From G965279335 sp965279285 (lineage in GTDB: Bacteria; Pseudomonadota; Gammaproteobacteria; DSM-16500): a stretch of DNA of 64,000 nucleotides. Shown one piece after another: positions 22,003-31,010 of this stretch; positions within the stretch are counted from its first letter, which is position 1; each line of letters begins with the position of its first letter. The stretch is from contig OZ257148.1 of the NCBI GenBank assembly GCA_965279285.1, positions 2,108,001 to 2,172,000 on the forward strand, written 5' to 3'. The notes under the pieces are model-generated. The model did not search any database. It saw only the letters and a program-made list of their open reading frames with translations, and was not told the DNA's origin. The translations under genes and the position numbers were made by a program.

Positions 22003-25000
22003 TTACAACCCACACGCACCACCCGTTGTGACTTGCAGGCCAGCACGTTGCGTAATATCTAAATTCTTTTGCTCACTACCTAATTGTTTTATATTTATTA
22101 CAATAGCAGTGGTAACTGGCGTAATTAATTCAGTAATCGTATCAATAGGCGTGGTATCGCTTATTGACTGAGGATCACTACCACCAAAACTAGAGCCACC
22201 TGTCAATTGCGAAGTGTAATATGGCTGTGTTGTCTGTGCAGCAATCGTCGTAATCGCTTGTTGATTTGCTGCTGAATCACCCGATGGCGCAGGAGATGGC
22301 GTAGGTGCTGGTGGTGTTGGTGGAACAGGGGGGGCAAACACTAATAAAAAGGGAAACCCCGCCCCGCTATTAATACCCCATGTACTCGTAAAATCAAAGC
22401 CAACAAAACTCGCTTGTTGCTGCATTGCAGTTGTGGTTAAGGGAACACCGCTAGGCTGAACTAAAGTAGGATTATTTGTAATATTCCAATAGCTATTAGT
22501 CACAACACCTGCTGAGTTAAAGCCAATAAGTCCGCCCTCATTTGAATAGCCTGGGGTGATAGTACCTGCGGCATAAGTATTAGTAACAGTACTTTGATTA
22601 GAACCAATTAACCCCCCTACCTGATTATAGAGGGCACCTGACAAAACAATATCGCCTGTGCTATAAGCATTCGTTAAACTACCAAAGGATGTCTGCTGCC
22701 CTATCAAGCCACCAATCAGAATACCGGAGCCACCACTTATCGTCACTGTGCCTGTGCTATCAACCTGACTAACAGCGCCATTATTTACACCTATCAAACC
22801 ACCAATACCCGACGAAACATTACCTGTTACTAATATACTTCCCGTAGCGTATGAAGTAGTAAGCGATGCTGTGTTTTGACCTATCAAACCACCTATATTT
22901 GATGAGTTAACATTTGCAACTGATATGTTTCCAGTAGCATATGAACTCGTAATAGAGCCGGTGCTTTGACCCACCAAACCACCGATATTCCTTCCACCAG
23001 AGCTTCCTGGTAAATCAATTGTACCTGTGGAGTAAGAGCCGCTAATCGTACCCCCTGAATTAAGGCCCACTAAACCACCTACATTGGTAGCATTTTGTCC
23101 TGATAAACTTATAGCAAGTGATGTAGAAGAATTAGAAATTGTGCCTGTATTAGACCCTACTAAACCACCAACCGATGTAAGATTATTTGCAGATAAAGTC
23201 AGCGCACCTGATACATTGACATTGGTTATTGTTCCAGAGTTTGTCCGTGTTAAACCACCTACTCCATTCAAAAGATTACCCGAAGATAAACTCAAATTAG
23301 TTACATTTAAATTACTAACAGACCCAGATATGGCATAAAACAAACCTAACTGAACCCCAAAATTTTGCGTTACGTTTTGCACACTATAGCCTTGCCCATT
23401 AAGACTGCCAGAAAAAGACGCTAGCGGACTGCCAATAGCCTGAAACCCAAAACCATTAGCCCAACTACCTGTTGTACTTCCATCGAGAGAGTTATTTAAA
23501 ATAAAATGAGCCGCGAGTAAATTATTCCCTGCTAAATAGGCTGAATCTATTCCTTGTAAACCATAAATATCCGTTAATTGATACGGATTACCTGATGTGC
23601 CATTACCCCCTGCCACACGAAGAAACTCATCGCCCTTAAGATCAAAATCATTTGTAACAGTAAACCCTGGATTACTTGCACTATTCTGATACCAAGCCCC
23701 CTGGTCAAATGCAAAGTTTGTAACATTAATGACACCATTTACGCCTGTTGTAATACTAGCTGGCGCACTGGCTGCGGATAAAGTTAAAGTTGCATCAGTA
23801 CTTGCGCCACCGGCCAGAGTAACTCTGCCATTAATGATAATATTGTTCGTTGCTCGTAAGGTAAGCCCACCACCACCTATTGAATTAATCGTTGGCTTTA
23901 CGCCATTACTAAAAATGGTAATATTATTTTCGGCCTGTAAAGTAAGCGATTGATTGCTTGCCCAATTAACAGGCGATACCACATTAATATTACCAGTACC
24001 TATACCATCTGCATCATTGGTAGTAACAATGACATTTGCTGTACTTAACGCCGCGGTTAATGTTGCTGTTGTTAACAGTGAAGCAGACGCCGTTGTTGAA
24101 GTAAAAAATGTATTAGGATCACCCCCACTTCCACCGCTATCAATAGATGAATCAGTTCCTATCATACCCGCAGCCGTTGCAGCCGCTTGATCAATAGCAA
24201 TATACACGTCAACAGGATCAAGCAACCAAGTCCCTGTTTTACCTACCATAGCCAGCGCATTCACTATTCCATTTGCTATAGTTAAATATTTACCTGATGT
24301 CTCTATAAATCCACCATCACCGCCCAATACACTACCTTGGGCGGTAATCGTGCCATGGAATCCTGTGTAACCATCTGACCAAATAGCAACCTTTCCACCG
24401 TTTCCATTGATTAATGCATTTGCATTTAATAATGCACCTTGATCGATGACAGCAACCAAGGCATGTTGTTGTGGGCCAGCACCATGAAAGTTGCCACCCA
24501 CTAAAATGGTACCGCCACCCGCTGCTCCACTGACATCAACAACAGATGAACCCATTAAATGTATCACTGATCCTAAAATTTCAACTAATCCACCTAGCTG
24601 ACCTACTTGCACTCCAGAAGCATCTAATTTACCTGCTACAACCACTTTGCCAGGGCTTTCACTCGATAAAATAATTTCACCATTTTGTTGTGACACTGAG
24701 CGCGCTTGGGCAATACCACTCATATTAATTGCGTTATCAACCACGCCTTGTGCATTTTGAGCCGTTAATAAAATTCTGCCGCCATCGGCAAATATTTTTC
24801 CTGAGTTATTCACGCCACTTGTCATCTGATGGCCATCTTGATCGTATCCAGAACCTGATGATGCTTCGTCAATAACAAAATTAATTAAACCATCGCCCAT
24901 GAAGTCTAACGTAAATTTATTTCCTGATGCCAGAATCACATGACCTGCATTAGCACTAATAATACCTTCGTTAGATACATTGGCACCGATCAAAGCAATT

Positions 25001-25545
25001 AATCCATTATTTGCTGCAATAATCGTGCCTTTATTAATAATCGTACCGTGCATCGATGAGGGTTGATCAAAGGAATATTTACCCGCTAAAAAATTTCTAT
25101 CTGAAATATCTGTTGTCGATGCAATAATGCCACCAACATCAACTCGTGCGCCAGAAGCAAAATAAATACCGGCTTGATTGACTAATATGATTCTGCCATT
25201 CGCTGTGAGTTGACCGAAAATTTGTGAAGCACCTTGTCCTGGATTAATTCGGTTGAGAGTAATCGCATCACTATTAGGTTGTTGGAAATGGGTAGCTTCA
25301 TTGGCGCCAATATTAAAACTATTCCAATTAATAATGGCTTGTTGACTGGTTTGATTAATTTGGGTGGTGGTCGCTGTCTGACTGATAGTCGCATCACCGG
25401 CTGTCACTTGGCCGCCTTCTGGATTGGCGTAAATTGCGCTGACTGTAATAATCGCGCCGAATGCGATCAATAGCTTTCTTAAACACGCTTTAAGAGTGCT
25501 GTATTTTTCATTAACTTTTATGACACTCTTGGCCCCTACTTTCAT
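22003..25545 (-). CDS. TPS-type filamentous haemagglutinin-like adhesin with GLUG repeats
   Basis: 1180 residues. A long signal sequence (residues 1-41, ..TVSAIYA before NPEGG) precedes a TPS/haemagglutination-activity domain (about 42-270) with NPGQGASQIFGQLTANGRI, then beta-helix repeats and an array of GLUG motifs (about 790-1060, e.g. IGGLIGQNTASLTTSYATG). A Pro-rich linker (PPVPPTPPAPTPSPAPSG) and a 75-residue C-terminus follow. There is no autotransporter barrel, so export should need a TpsB porin, which is not in the window. The ribosome site GAGGGGTG is 6 bases from the ATG. Closely related over the first 330 residues to the larger adhesin at the left edge, but lacking its PATR array, so the two probably arose by duplication and divergence of the stalk. 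Confidence 0.88.
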   Translation of the reverse strand: MKVGAKSVIKVNEKYSTLKACLRKLLIAFGAIITVSAIYANPEGGQVTAGDATISQTATTTQINQTSQQAIINWNSFNIGANEATHFQQPNSDAITLNRINPGQGASQIFGQLTANGRIILVNQAGIYFASGARVDVGGIIASTTDISDRNFLAGKYSFDQPSSMHGTIINKGTIIAANNGLIALIGANVSNEGIISANAGHVILASGNKFTLDFMGDGLINFVIDEASSGSGYDQDGHQMTSGVNNSGKIFADGGRILLTAQNAQGVVDNAINMSGIAQARSVSQQNGEIILSSESPGKVVVAGKLDASGVQVGQLGGLVEILGSVIHLMGSSVVDVSGAAGGGTILVGGNFHGAGPQQHALVAVIDQGALLNANALINGNGGKVAIWSDGYTGFHGTITAQGSVLGGDGGFIETSGKYLTIANGIVNALAMVGKTGTWLLDPVDVYIAIDQAAATAAGMIGTDSSIDSGGSGGDPNTFFTSTTASASLLTTATLTAALSTANVIVTTNDADGIGTGNINVVSPVNWASNQSLTLQAENNITIFSNGVKPTINSIGGGGLTLRATNNIIINGRVTLAGGASTDATLTLSAASAPASITTGVNGVINVTNFAFDQGAWYQNSASNPGFTVTNDFDLKGDEFLRVAGGNGTSGNPYQLTDIYGLQGIDSAYLAGNNLLAAHFILNNSLDGSTTGSWANGFGFQAIGSPLASFSGSLNGQGYSVQNVTQNFGVQLGLFYAISGSVSNLNVTNLSLSSGNLLNGVGGLTRTNSGTITNVNVSGALTLSANNLTSVGGLVGSNTGTISNSSTSLAISLSGQNATNVGGLVGLNSGGTISGSYSTGTIDLPGSSGGRNIGGLVGQSTGSITSSYATGNISVANVNSSNIGGLIGQNTASLTTSYATGSILVTGNVSSGIGGLIGVNNGAVSQVDSTGTVTISGGSGILIGGLIGQQTSFGSLTNAYSTGDIVLSGALYNQVGGLIGSNQSTVTNTYAAGTITPGYSNEGGLIGFNSAGVVTNSYWNITNNPTLVQPSGVPLTTTAMQQQASFVGFDFTSTWGINSGAGFPFLLVFAPPVPPTPPAPTPSPAPSGDSAANQQAITTIAAQTTQPYYTSQLTGGSSFGGSDPQSISDTTPIDTITELITPVTTAIVINIKQLGSEQKNLDITQRAGLQVTTGGACGL

Positions 25546-25588
25546 TTATTCACCCCTCATTTTTAGAAGCGTGATGCATGCTTTCTTG

Positions 25589-25612
25589 TTATAGGTAAAT
25601 TATAACCTATAA
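25589..25612. promoter_or_regulatory. Perfect 8+8+8 palindrome upstream of the adhesin (candidate operator)
   Basis: TTATAGGT and ACCTATAA flank an 8-bp AT-rich spacer that reads TATAAT on the minus strand. It lies 44 bases before the adhesin start, where a promoter is expected. A looser version occurs upstream of the paralogous adhesin (5417-5441). Confidence 0.45.
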
Positions 25613-25721
25613 AAGGAACAATTTCTTGCTCTGAATGCTGAAACAAGGGGTTACAGGGAGGTGTTGGTGTTAAAAATAATTGGGTTTTTAAATAAGTGTG
25701 TGTTTACAAGGGGTTAGCTAA

Positions 25722-25780
25722 AAGGTTTGGTGGGTAAAGCGCAGCGTGCCCACCAACCTCTTTGGCTGCTGAGTAGTTAC
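25722..25780. repeat. Degenerate family A element with right terminus
   Basis: A fused arm (GGTTTGGTGGGTAAAGCGCA then GCGTGCCCACC) is followed by GGCTGCTGAGTAGTTAC. The stop codon of the gene ending at 25777 is read from this terminus. Confidence 0.7.
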
Positions 25781-26031
25781 TGCCGCTGATACACCCGATA
25801 AATCCCATAAACACTAATCATTATCCAGGCTATTTCAATCACGACCGATGCTAAATTCCAATGAAAAAACAAGGAAAATAAAATCAGCCATGCTCCGATA
25901 AAATTCAGGGCTTGATAAATAAAACTATCTGCAATCCAACGACCGGTGCTTAAAAATAAGTACGCTACTAAAATAACAATAACACCGACTATCCCAACAG
26001 GGTTGGCTAATGCATTAAAAAAATCATACAT
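25777..26031 (-). CDS. CBU_0592-type small membrane protein
   Basis: 84 residues, three hydrophobic segments (IVGVIVILVAYLFLSTG, LNFIGAWLILFSLFF, VVIEIAWIMISVYGIYRV). The pattern IVGV..LVAYL..TG....DSF.YQ.LNFIGA....SLFF.WN..S..IEIAWI.IS.YG matches a small, widely distributed family named after Coxiella CBU_0592, of unknown function, in the inner membrane. The stop codon TAA comes from the terminus of a repeat element (complement of GTAGTTAC), so the last residue or two may not be ancestral. Confidence 0.8.
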   Translation of the reverse strand: MYDFFNALANPVGIVGVIVILVAYLFLSTGRWIADSFIYQALNFIGAWLILFSLFFHWNLASVVIEIAWIMISVYGIYRVYQRQ

Positions 26032-26065
26032 AATGTTTTATTCTCTTCTTAATTTTAAAAATTAA

Positions 26066-28465
26066 TTATGGTGTTTTAGGTTGACTTGGTGCTGCCGAAC
26101 TAACCGCAAGCTCCACTGCTGGCTCGATTAGACTCTGACGCCAACGACGCAGCTCATCAAATTTACCATAGGCTTCGGGACTACACCATTTAAAAAATCC
26201 ACATGTGAAATAACGGCCTATGCCGCGTTTTTCTCGGAGTATTTTATGTAAAGTCGTTGTTCTGTCATTCAACGCCTGGTCTAACAGCTCCCTTTTTTTT
26301 GCGTCATCATAATGAATAGAACTAATTGTGTTAACTATCTGAGTATAAATCTCTGCTTTCCACTGCGATGCAACGGCAGTAATTGTGTCCGGACACCAAC
26401 TCGATTGCTTTTTAGTGATCATGTCATCAACAATATGCTGAAAAAACTGCTCACGTTGAAACTTAGACATTTTAACCAGCAGATCACTTAACTTAGCTGC
26501 GGAAGTCATGCCTTTTACTGAAGCAATAATATCAAGCAAACCATGGTTTTCAAATAAATTAGATGATTCTTTTTGCTTAATCCATTTATGAATAACATGA
26601 CCAGAAGCTAAAACAATTTTATCTAATAAATCACATTTTTCTGTTGGTTGAGATAACAATTGTAATTTTACAGCTAAAGCTGTATTAAATGTTGCATGCA
26701 AATCAAGCGACATTACACGACCAACAACGGTATGATGCCAACTTAAATCAGTATCATTATCAATACTCTGCAATAATTGTTTAACTATTTCTTCTTTCAC
26801 AATATTAATATGGTGAGTAAAACACCATTTTAAAAATAAACAACCGATGCTATCACTGTCATTAAGAAGCAATCTTTGATTTAATATATAACCAAATAAA
26901 GCTCCTACTTGCTGAGATGATAAGTTTAACTTATTAAAATCAACTGGTTTAACCAGCTGTAGTTGCCTAAAACAACGCAGCGTCTTATCATAATCAGAAA
27001 CTACCATCGCGGCCTGTATTTCTTCAAGAAATTTTTGCTCTAACTTCTTAATACTTTCTACATCTGCATCTTTTTTTATTCGCGCCTCAAAATCTTTTTG
27101 ATAGATAAATAAAATACGAAAAAATTCATTTTCTTGATGTTTATTTTTTGAATTCGTATCAAAATTAACGTCTATTAATAAATCATGAAAATAACGACGA
27201 ATGTTAGCTATTTCTGACAAAGAAAATTTATAATTTTCTGGTTTTGATAAATAATCATTTTGCAAGCTAATCATAAGCGCAGAAATTTTTTGTAATGTTA
27301 AATCAAATAACTGCTGAGTTAGCTTTAATGTTTCTTGTGCATCATTTTGGAATGCTCCGGGGTTTTTTGAATCATTTTTTGCATCTTGAATAGCTAATAC
27401 AGAATCAGTTGAAGCAATCTTTACATCTTGTGTAGCAGGCACAGGTGCTACTGAAACAGTCTTTGGGCTTTGCACAGTTGATATAGATGTAGCTAATTTA
27501 GCAGATAACTCAGGTTCATTAAGAACAACAACCCCACCTTCCTGAATAACAGCAATTGAAATTTCAGGCTTAGTAATCGTTCGATATTTTTTATATGCGA
27601 GTGCTTGAGCTTTATCATTTAAACTAAAAGACAGACTAGATGGAGACAAAATAGTAGCTTGGCTTTCTTTATAAGTTTCATTCCAAATTCTTTGCATTTC
27701 TCTTTCTTTGAATTCAGCTTTATATCCACCAATCAAGCCTTCGCTCGCAACAACCACAGAATAAACCCAACCATCATCACACGTTTCTGCATATCGTTGT
27801 ACATCAACTTCTTGACCTTTTTGCATACGCGTGAGCAGCTTAGCTTTTGTTTCCAATCTTAATGACCCACGCGATGCAACATTCCCAGCAATGACTCGAT
27901 AAGCTAATAAGTACACTTCACTCTCAGCACAATTAACAAAATCAATAACTAACTTATCTTCCTGCTTCGCCACCATCACAGCACAAGCTGATGACTGAAG
28001 CATTGATGCTGTCTTTGAAAGTTGTTTTGTTTTAGCAAAAGCTAAGGCCAACGCTAAGTGAGCATACCGATCAGGTAATTTTTTATAATTTTCAAAAGAT
28101 GGAATACGAAAACCTAAGGCTGCATTTTGATTTGGAGAACGAGTTCTTATATTGCTTGCGCTATATATACCAACTGAAGTGTCATCTTGTTTTTGTTTAT
28201 CCTGCCGAATTTCTACTTCTTGCTGACGAAATTCTTGGAAAGCAGTTATTGTTTTTTTTAAAGATATTACACATTGTTCAGCAAATTCTATTTGTTTTTC
28301 TAGCGTCACCTCTCTACCAAGAGCCGCTCTATGCCTAGCTATATCTTGTAGATGATCTTGATGACTTCCCTCCTCTATCTCTTTATTTTTATCTTCATCC
28401 TTTGTTAGATCTTTATTATAGTCAGCTAAAGTAGCACGCAGAGGAGGCTTTCTTGGTGAAAACAT
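26066..28465 (-). CDS. Hypothetical effector-like protein, 799 aa
   Basis: No family was recognised. The N-terminus is charged (YNKDLTKDEDKNKEIEEGSH) and followed by a coiled coil. Residues about 125-260 look globular (YAHLALALAFAKTKQLSKTA.. resembles a single TPR-like helical pair). A low-complexity linker at 335-385 contains repeated Lys/Ala/Asp words, and the C-terminal 400 residues are helical. No signal peptide or membrane segment. A short Ser/Pro-rich tail (SSAAPSQPKTP) ends the protein. Upstream GAGGG, 8 bases from the ATG, supports the start. Composition and gene neighbourhood suggest a translocated protein; this is inference. Confidence 0.7.
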   Translation of the reverse strand: MFSPRKPPLRATLADYNKDLTKDEDKNKEIEEGSHQDHLQDIARHRAALGREVTLEKQIEFAEQCVISLKKTITAFQEFRQQEVEIRQDKQKQDDTSVGIYSASNIRTRSPNQNAALGFRIPSFENYKKLPDRYAHLALALAFAKTKQLSKTASMLQSSACAVMVAKQEDKLVIDFVNCAESEVYLLAYRVIAGNVASRGSLRLETKAKLLTRMQKGQEVDVQRYAETCDDGWVYSVVVASEGLIGGYKAEFKEREMQRIWNETYKESQATILSPSSLSFSLNDKAQALAYKKYRTITKPEISIAVIQEGGVVVLNEPELSAKLATSISTVQSPKTVSVAPVPATQDVKIASTDSVLAIQDAKNDSKNPGAFQNDAQETLKLTQQLFDLTLQKISALMISLQNDYLSKPENYKFSLSEIANIRRYFHDLLIDVNFDTNSKNKHQENEFFRILFIYQKDFEARIKKDADVESIKKLEQKFLEEIQAAMVVSDYDKTLRCFRQLQLVKPVDFNKLNLSSQQVGALFGYILNQRLLLNDSDSIGCLFLKWCFTHHINIVKEEIVKQLLQSIDNDTDLSWHHTVVGRVMSLDLHATFNTALAVKLQLLSQPTEKCDLLDKIVLASGHVIHKWIKQKESSNLFENHGLLDIIASVKGMTSAAKLSDLLVKMSKFQREQFFQHIVDDMITKKQSSWCPDTITAVASQWKAEIYTQIVNTISSIHYDDAKKRELLDQALNDRTTTLHKILREKRGIGRYFTCGFFKWCSPEAYGKFDELRRWRQSLIEPAVELAVSSAAPSQPKTP

Positions 28466-28518
28466 ATAAACAAACCCTCAAATCTAATATAAGATGACAA
28501 CAGTATAATTAACAACAA

Positions 28519-29532
28519 TTAAGAAACTATTAAATCACAAACGTGAATTTCCTCATTTCGTAGACTAACCGCATCAGCTGCCGCCATAGCCACTCTTAAT
28601 AACTGCGCATCTATATGATTTTTATGCGCATTTTCACTCAGTACGCGACGCCAGGTGCGGGCGCCCGGCTGACCCATGAATAATCCGAGTATGTGCCTGG
28701 TTATACTGGATAATTTAACTTTATTGTGCAATTGTTTTTCCACATAAGGAATCAATTTTTCGATCACTGCTGGGCGTGTTATTAATGGTTTTTCTGTGGA
28801 AAAAAATGTTTTTTCCAATACTGCTAACCAGTAAGGGTTAGAATAAGCCTCACGACCTATCATGACACCATCTACGCTTTGTAATTGCTCTTCAATCGTT
28901 GCCGTGGTTTTAATGCCGCCATTTAAAACTATGCTTAAATGCGGAAAGTCCTGTTTTATTTGTCTCACTATATCATAACGTAAGGGTGGGATTTCACGAT
29001 TTTCTTTGGGACTGAGGCCATTTAACCAAGCTTTACGGGCATGAATAATAAAGACTTTACACCCTGCCTGGGCATTTAAGGTAATAAAATGCACTAATTG
29101 CTTATAGGAATCTTGCTCATCAACACCGATACGGCATTTGATAGTAACGGGAATTTTTACGGCTGCTGTCATGGCAGCGATGCAATCAGCCACTAAATTC
29201 GGTGACAACATGAGGCAAGCACCAAAATGGCCTGACTTTACTCGGTCGCTGGGGCAGCCGACGTTGAGGTTAATTTCATCATAGCCAAACTCTTCGCCCA
29301 TTTGGGCGCAGCGGGCTAATTGATGGGGATTACTGCCCCCTAACTGTAATGCAAGAGGATGCTCAGCAGGATCAAAGGCTAAAAAACGTTGATAATCGCC
29401 ATGCAAGAGGGCGCCGGTAGTAATCATTTCAGTGTAAAGCAATACATGAGGGGAAAGCAGCCGTAAAAAATAGCGATCGTGGCGGTCTGTGCAATCCATC
29501 ATGGGGGCGATTGAAATTAGGCGATTTGGCAT
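28519..29532 (-). CDS. dusA: tRNA-dihydrouridine(20/20a) synthase DusA
   Basis: 337 residues. DusA is an FMN enzyme that reduces uridine 20/20a in the tRNA D-loop. Visible are the N-terminal ISIAPMMDCTDRHDRYFLR (FMN-binding; APM.D.TDRH is DusA-type), NLNVGCPSDRVKSGHFGACL with the catalytic Cys, KCRIGVD, FIIHARKAWLNGLSPKENRE, VLNGGIKT and DGVMIGREAYSNPY. The frame stays open 47 codons further upstream, but that part is read from a repeat element; the ATG at 29532 fits the family length. Its ribosome site is weak. Confidence 0.93.
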   Translation of the reverse strand: MPNRLISIAPMMDCTDRHDRYFLRLLSPHVLLYTEMITTGALLHGDYQRFLAFDPAEHPLALQLGGSNPHQLARCAQMGEEFGYDEINLNVGCPSDRVKSGHFGACLMLSPNLVADCIAAMTAAVKIPVTIKCRIGVDEQDSYKQLVHFITLNAQAGCKVFIIHARKAWLNGLSPKENREIPPLRYDIVRQIKQDFPHLSIVLNGGIKTTATIEEQLQSVDGVMIGREAYSNPYWLAVLEKTFFSTEKPLITRPAVIEKLIPYVEKQLHNKVKLSSITRHILGLFMGQPGARTWRRVLSENAHKNHIDAQLLRVAMAAADAVSLRNEEIHVCDLIVS

Positions 29533-29601
29533 GGAGGGTGGTTTTATTGTTAGAAATTGTGCAAATATTAGCATGGGGTGATAGGTGGTGGCAATGGGTA
29601 T

Positions 29602-29683
29602 GCGGTGGGCACGCTGCGCTTTGCCCACCCTACAAAACTCTGGATGCCAGCTAGAAGCGTGCTGGCACGACAAGGCCCACCGT
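29602..29683. repeat. Family A element with nested hairpin
   Basis: GCGGTGGGCACGCTGCGCTT arm, then GGATGCCAGCTAGAAGCGTG with GCTGGCA, then a truncated right arm GGCCCACCG. It ends at the stop codon of the 384-residue gene and lies just upstream of dusA. Confidence 0.75.
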
Positions 29684-30837
29684 CATGCTCGATATCGAGG
29701 TAATACTGCTACCTCTTCTTCCACAACAACCGGTATTGATAGCCTATCAGACTTACTTTCTTCCACTTTCAATTTGTTCGCTAAATGATTATCTAATGTT
29801 TGAATACGCTTTTCTATGCTATCTAAACCTTCCATAATGTCACCAAACTTATCTTTATATATTTTCTTTGACTCAACCGTCTCGCTCTTCTGCTCCTGCT
29901 TTAAATCTTTTAATATTGCAAGTAGTTCACTGGTTGCTTGCTTTTTTTCAGCATTAGGGACATTACTTTTTAATTCTTGGCTCAGCTTTGTAAATGCTTC
30001 AAATAATTGTTGGGCACGCTTATTTTTTTCCATCGCTATTTTTTTATCGCCAAAGATAGCACTGAATGTTCCGACTCCAGCCTTAAATCCACCAATTTTT
30101 GTTACCTTAGCATCAAGCTCCTTTTGTAACGCAACAATCTCGTCTAAACGTCCTCTCACTACTTTTTCAATTTGCCCTGCTGTTTTATCTCTACGAATTT
30201 CTTTTTCCCCTGGTAGCAAATCAATTTGGGTTTTTTCTTCAGGCGTTAATTTAACTTCTGTTGATTGACTTTTTGCATCAGCATAACGCTTAACAACAAC
30301 TTCCACTACTTGGTTTTCATTCGCTAAGCGCTTGCTCACTAAAGCAAAACACTCCTCGTAATTATTTGAATTTAAATAAGCAATCGCTAGCAATTGAGCA
30401 TTTTTTTGAAACTCTAATGCTGACTCACTACCGAGCTTGGCCACCATATTCATAAAAGATTTATTAATCACCGCAAAAATATAACCTTGAATAAAATCTT
30501 TTTCCCATGCTGTTTTATAAGTATCAGGAATTTTATTTTCATTTTGTTTGAGAATCGCCAAAGCATCTTTAATATCGGTTGCAAGCTTAGGCAGTGCGTC
30601 ATAAAAATGTTGAACACTTTTGTCATCTTTGTTAGCAGAACCCAGTTTAATCATGACAGCTAAATTATCTGTTTTTGCTGCCTGTAATGAAGTCATTAAC
30701 TCCACCGCTCCCGCACCAAATGTACCTTTAAAATTATCGAAGGGTCGATTAAAAAAATTTCGTTGCGTAGCAATTGCTGGAGTGTTGATACACTCATTAA
30801 CGTAATCTTGAATTTTTTCATTTGCGGAGACGGGCAT
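29683..30837 (-). CDS. Hypothetical coiled-coil effector-like protein, 384 aa
   Basis: No family was recognised. The N-terminal half (residues 1-190) is helical and compact (VELMTSLQAAKTDNLAVMIK), and the C-terminal half is highly charged with long predicted coiled coils (EKKQATSELLAILKDLKQEQ, IEKRIQTLDNHLANKLKVEE). There is no signal peptide or membrane segment. The ATG at 30837 is preferred to 30849: GAGGTG lies 4 bases upstream. The stop codon abuts a repeat element. Transcribed towards dusA, but the element between them makes a tight operon unlikely. Confidence 0.68.
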   Translation of the reverse strand: MPVSANEKIQDYVNECINTPAIATQRNFFNRPFDNFKGTFGAGAVELMTSLQAAKTDNLAVMIKLGSANKDDKSVQHFYDALPKLATDIKDALAILKQNENKIPDTYKTAWEKDFIQGYIFAVINKSFMNMVAKLGSESALEFQKNAQLLAIAYLNSNNYEECFALVSKRLANENQVVEVVVKRYADAKSQSTEVKLTPEEKTQIDLLPGEKEIRRDKTAGQIEKVVRGRLDEIVALQKELDAKVTKIGGFKAGVGTFSAIFGDKKIAMEKNKRAQQLFEAFTKLSQELKSNVPNAEKKQATSELLAILKDLKQEQKSETVESKKIYKDKFGDIMEGLDSIEKRIQTLDNHLANKLKVEESKSDRLSIPVVVEEEVAVLPRYRA

Positions 30838-30971
30838 CGTACACCTCATAAAGGATAGGATGACAATATTATTATAGCATTTTTATTGAAAAGAGGATTA
30901 AATTTGGGCGGGGTGTGGTTTTTTGGGGGGAAGTGTGTTAAGAAATTGAGTGGAATGAAAGAGATATGAAA

Positions 30972-31004
30972 ACGGTGGGCACGCTGCGCTTTGCCCACCC
31001 TACA
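30972..31004. repeat. Family A half-element downstream of lapB
   Basis: A single arm AACGGTGGGCACGCTGCGCT ending CCCACCCTACA, between lapB and the coiled-coil gene. No partner arm. Confidence 0.75.
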
Positions 31005-31010
31005 ATTCTA

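Noticed and set aside
22003..25545. Autotransporter (type V a) reading of the second adhesin
   Set aside because: There is no C-terminal beta-barrel; the TPS N-domain and Pro-rich end fit two-partner secretion.
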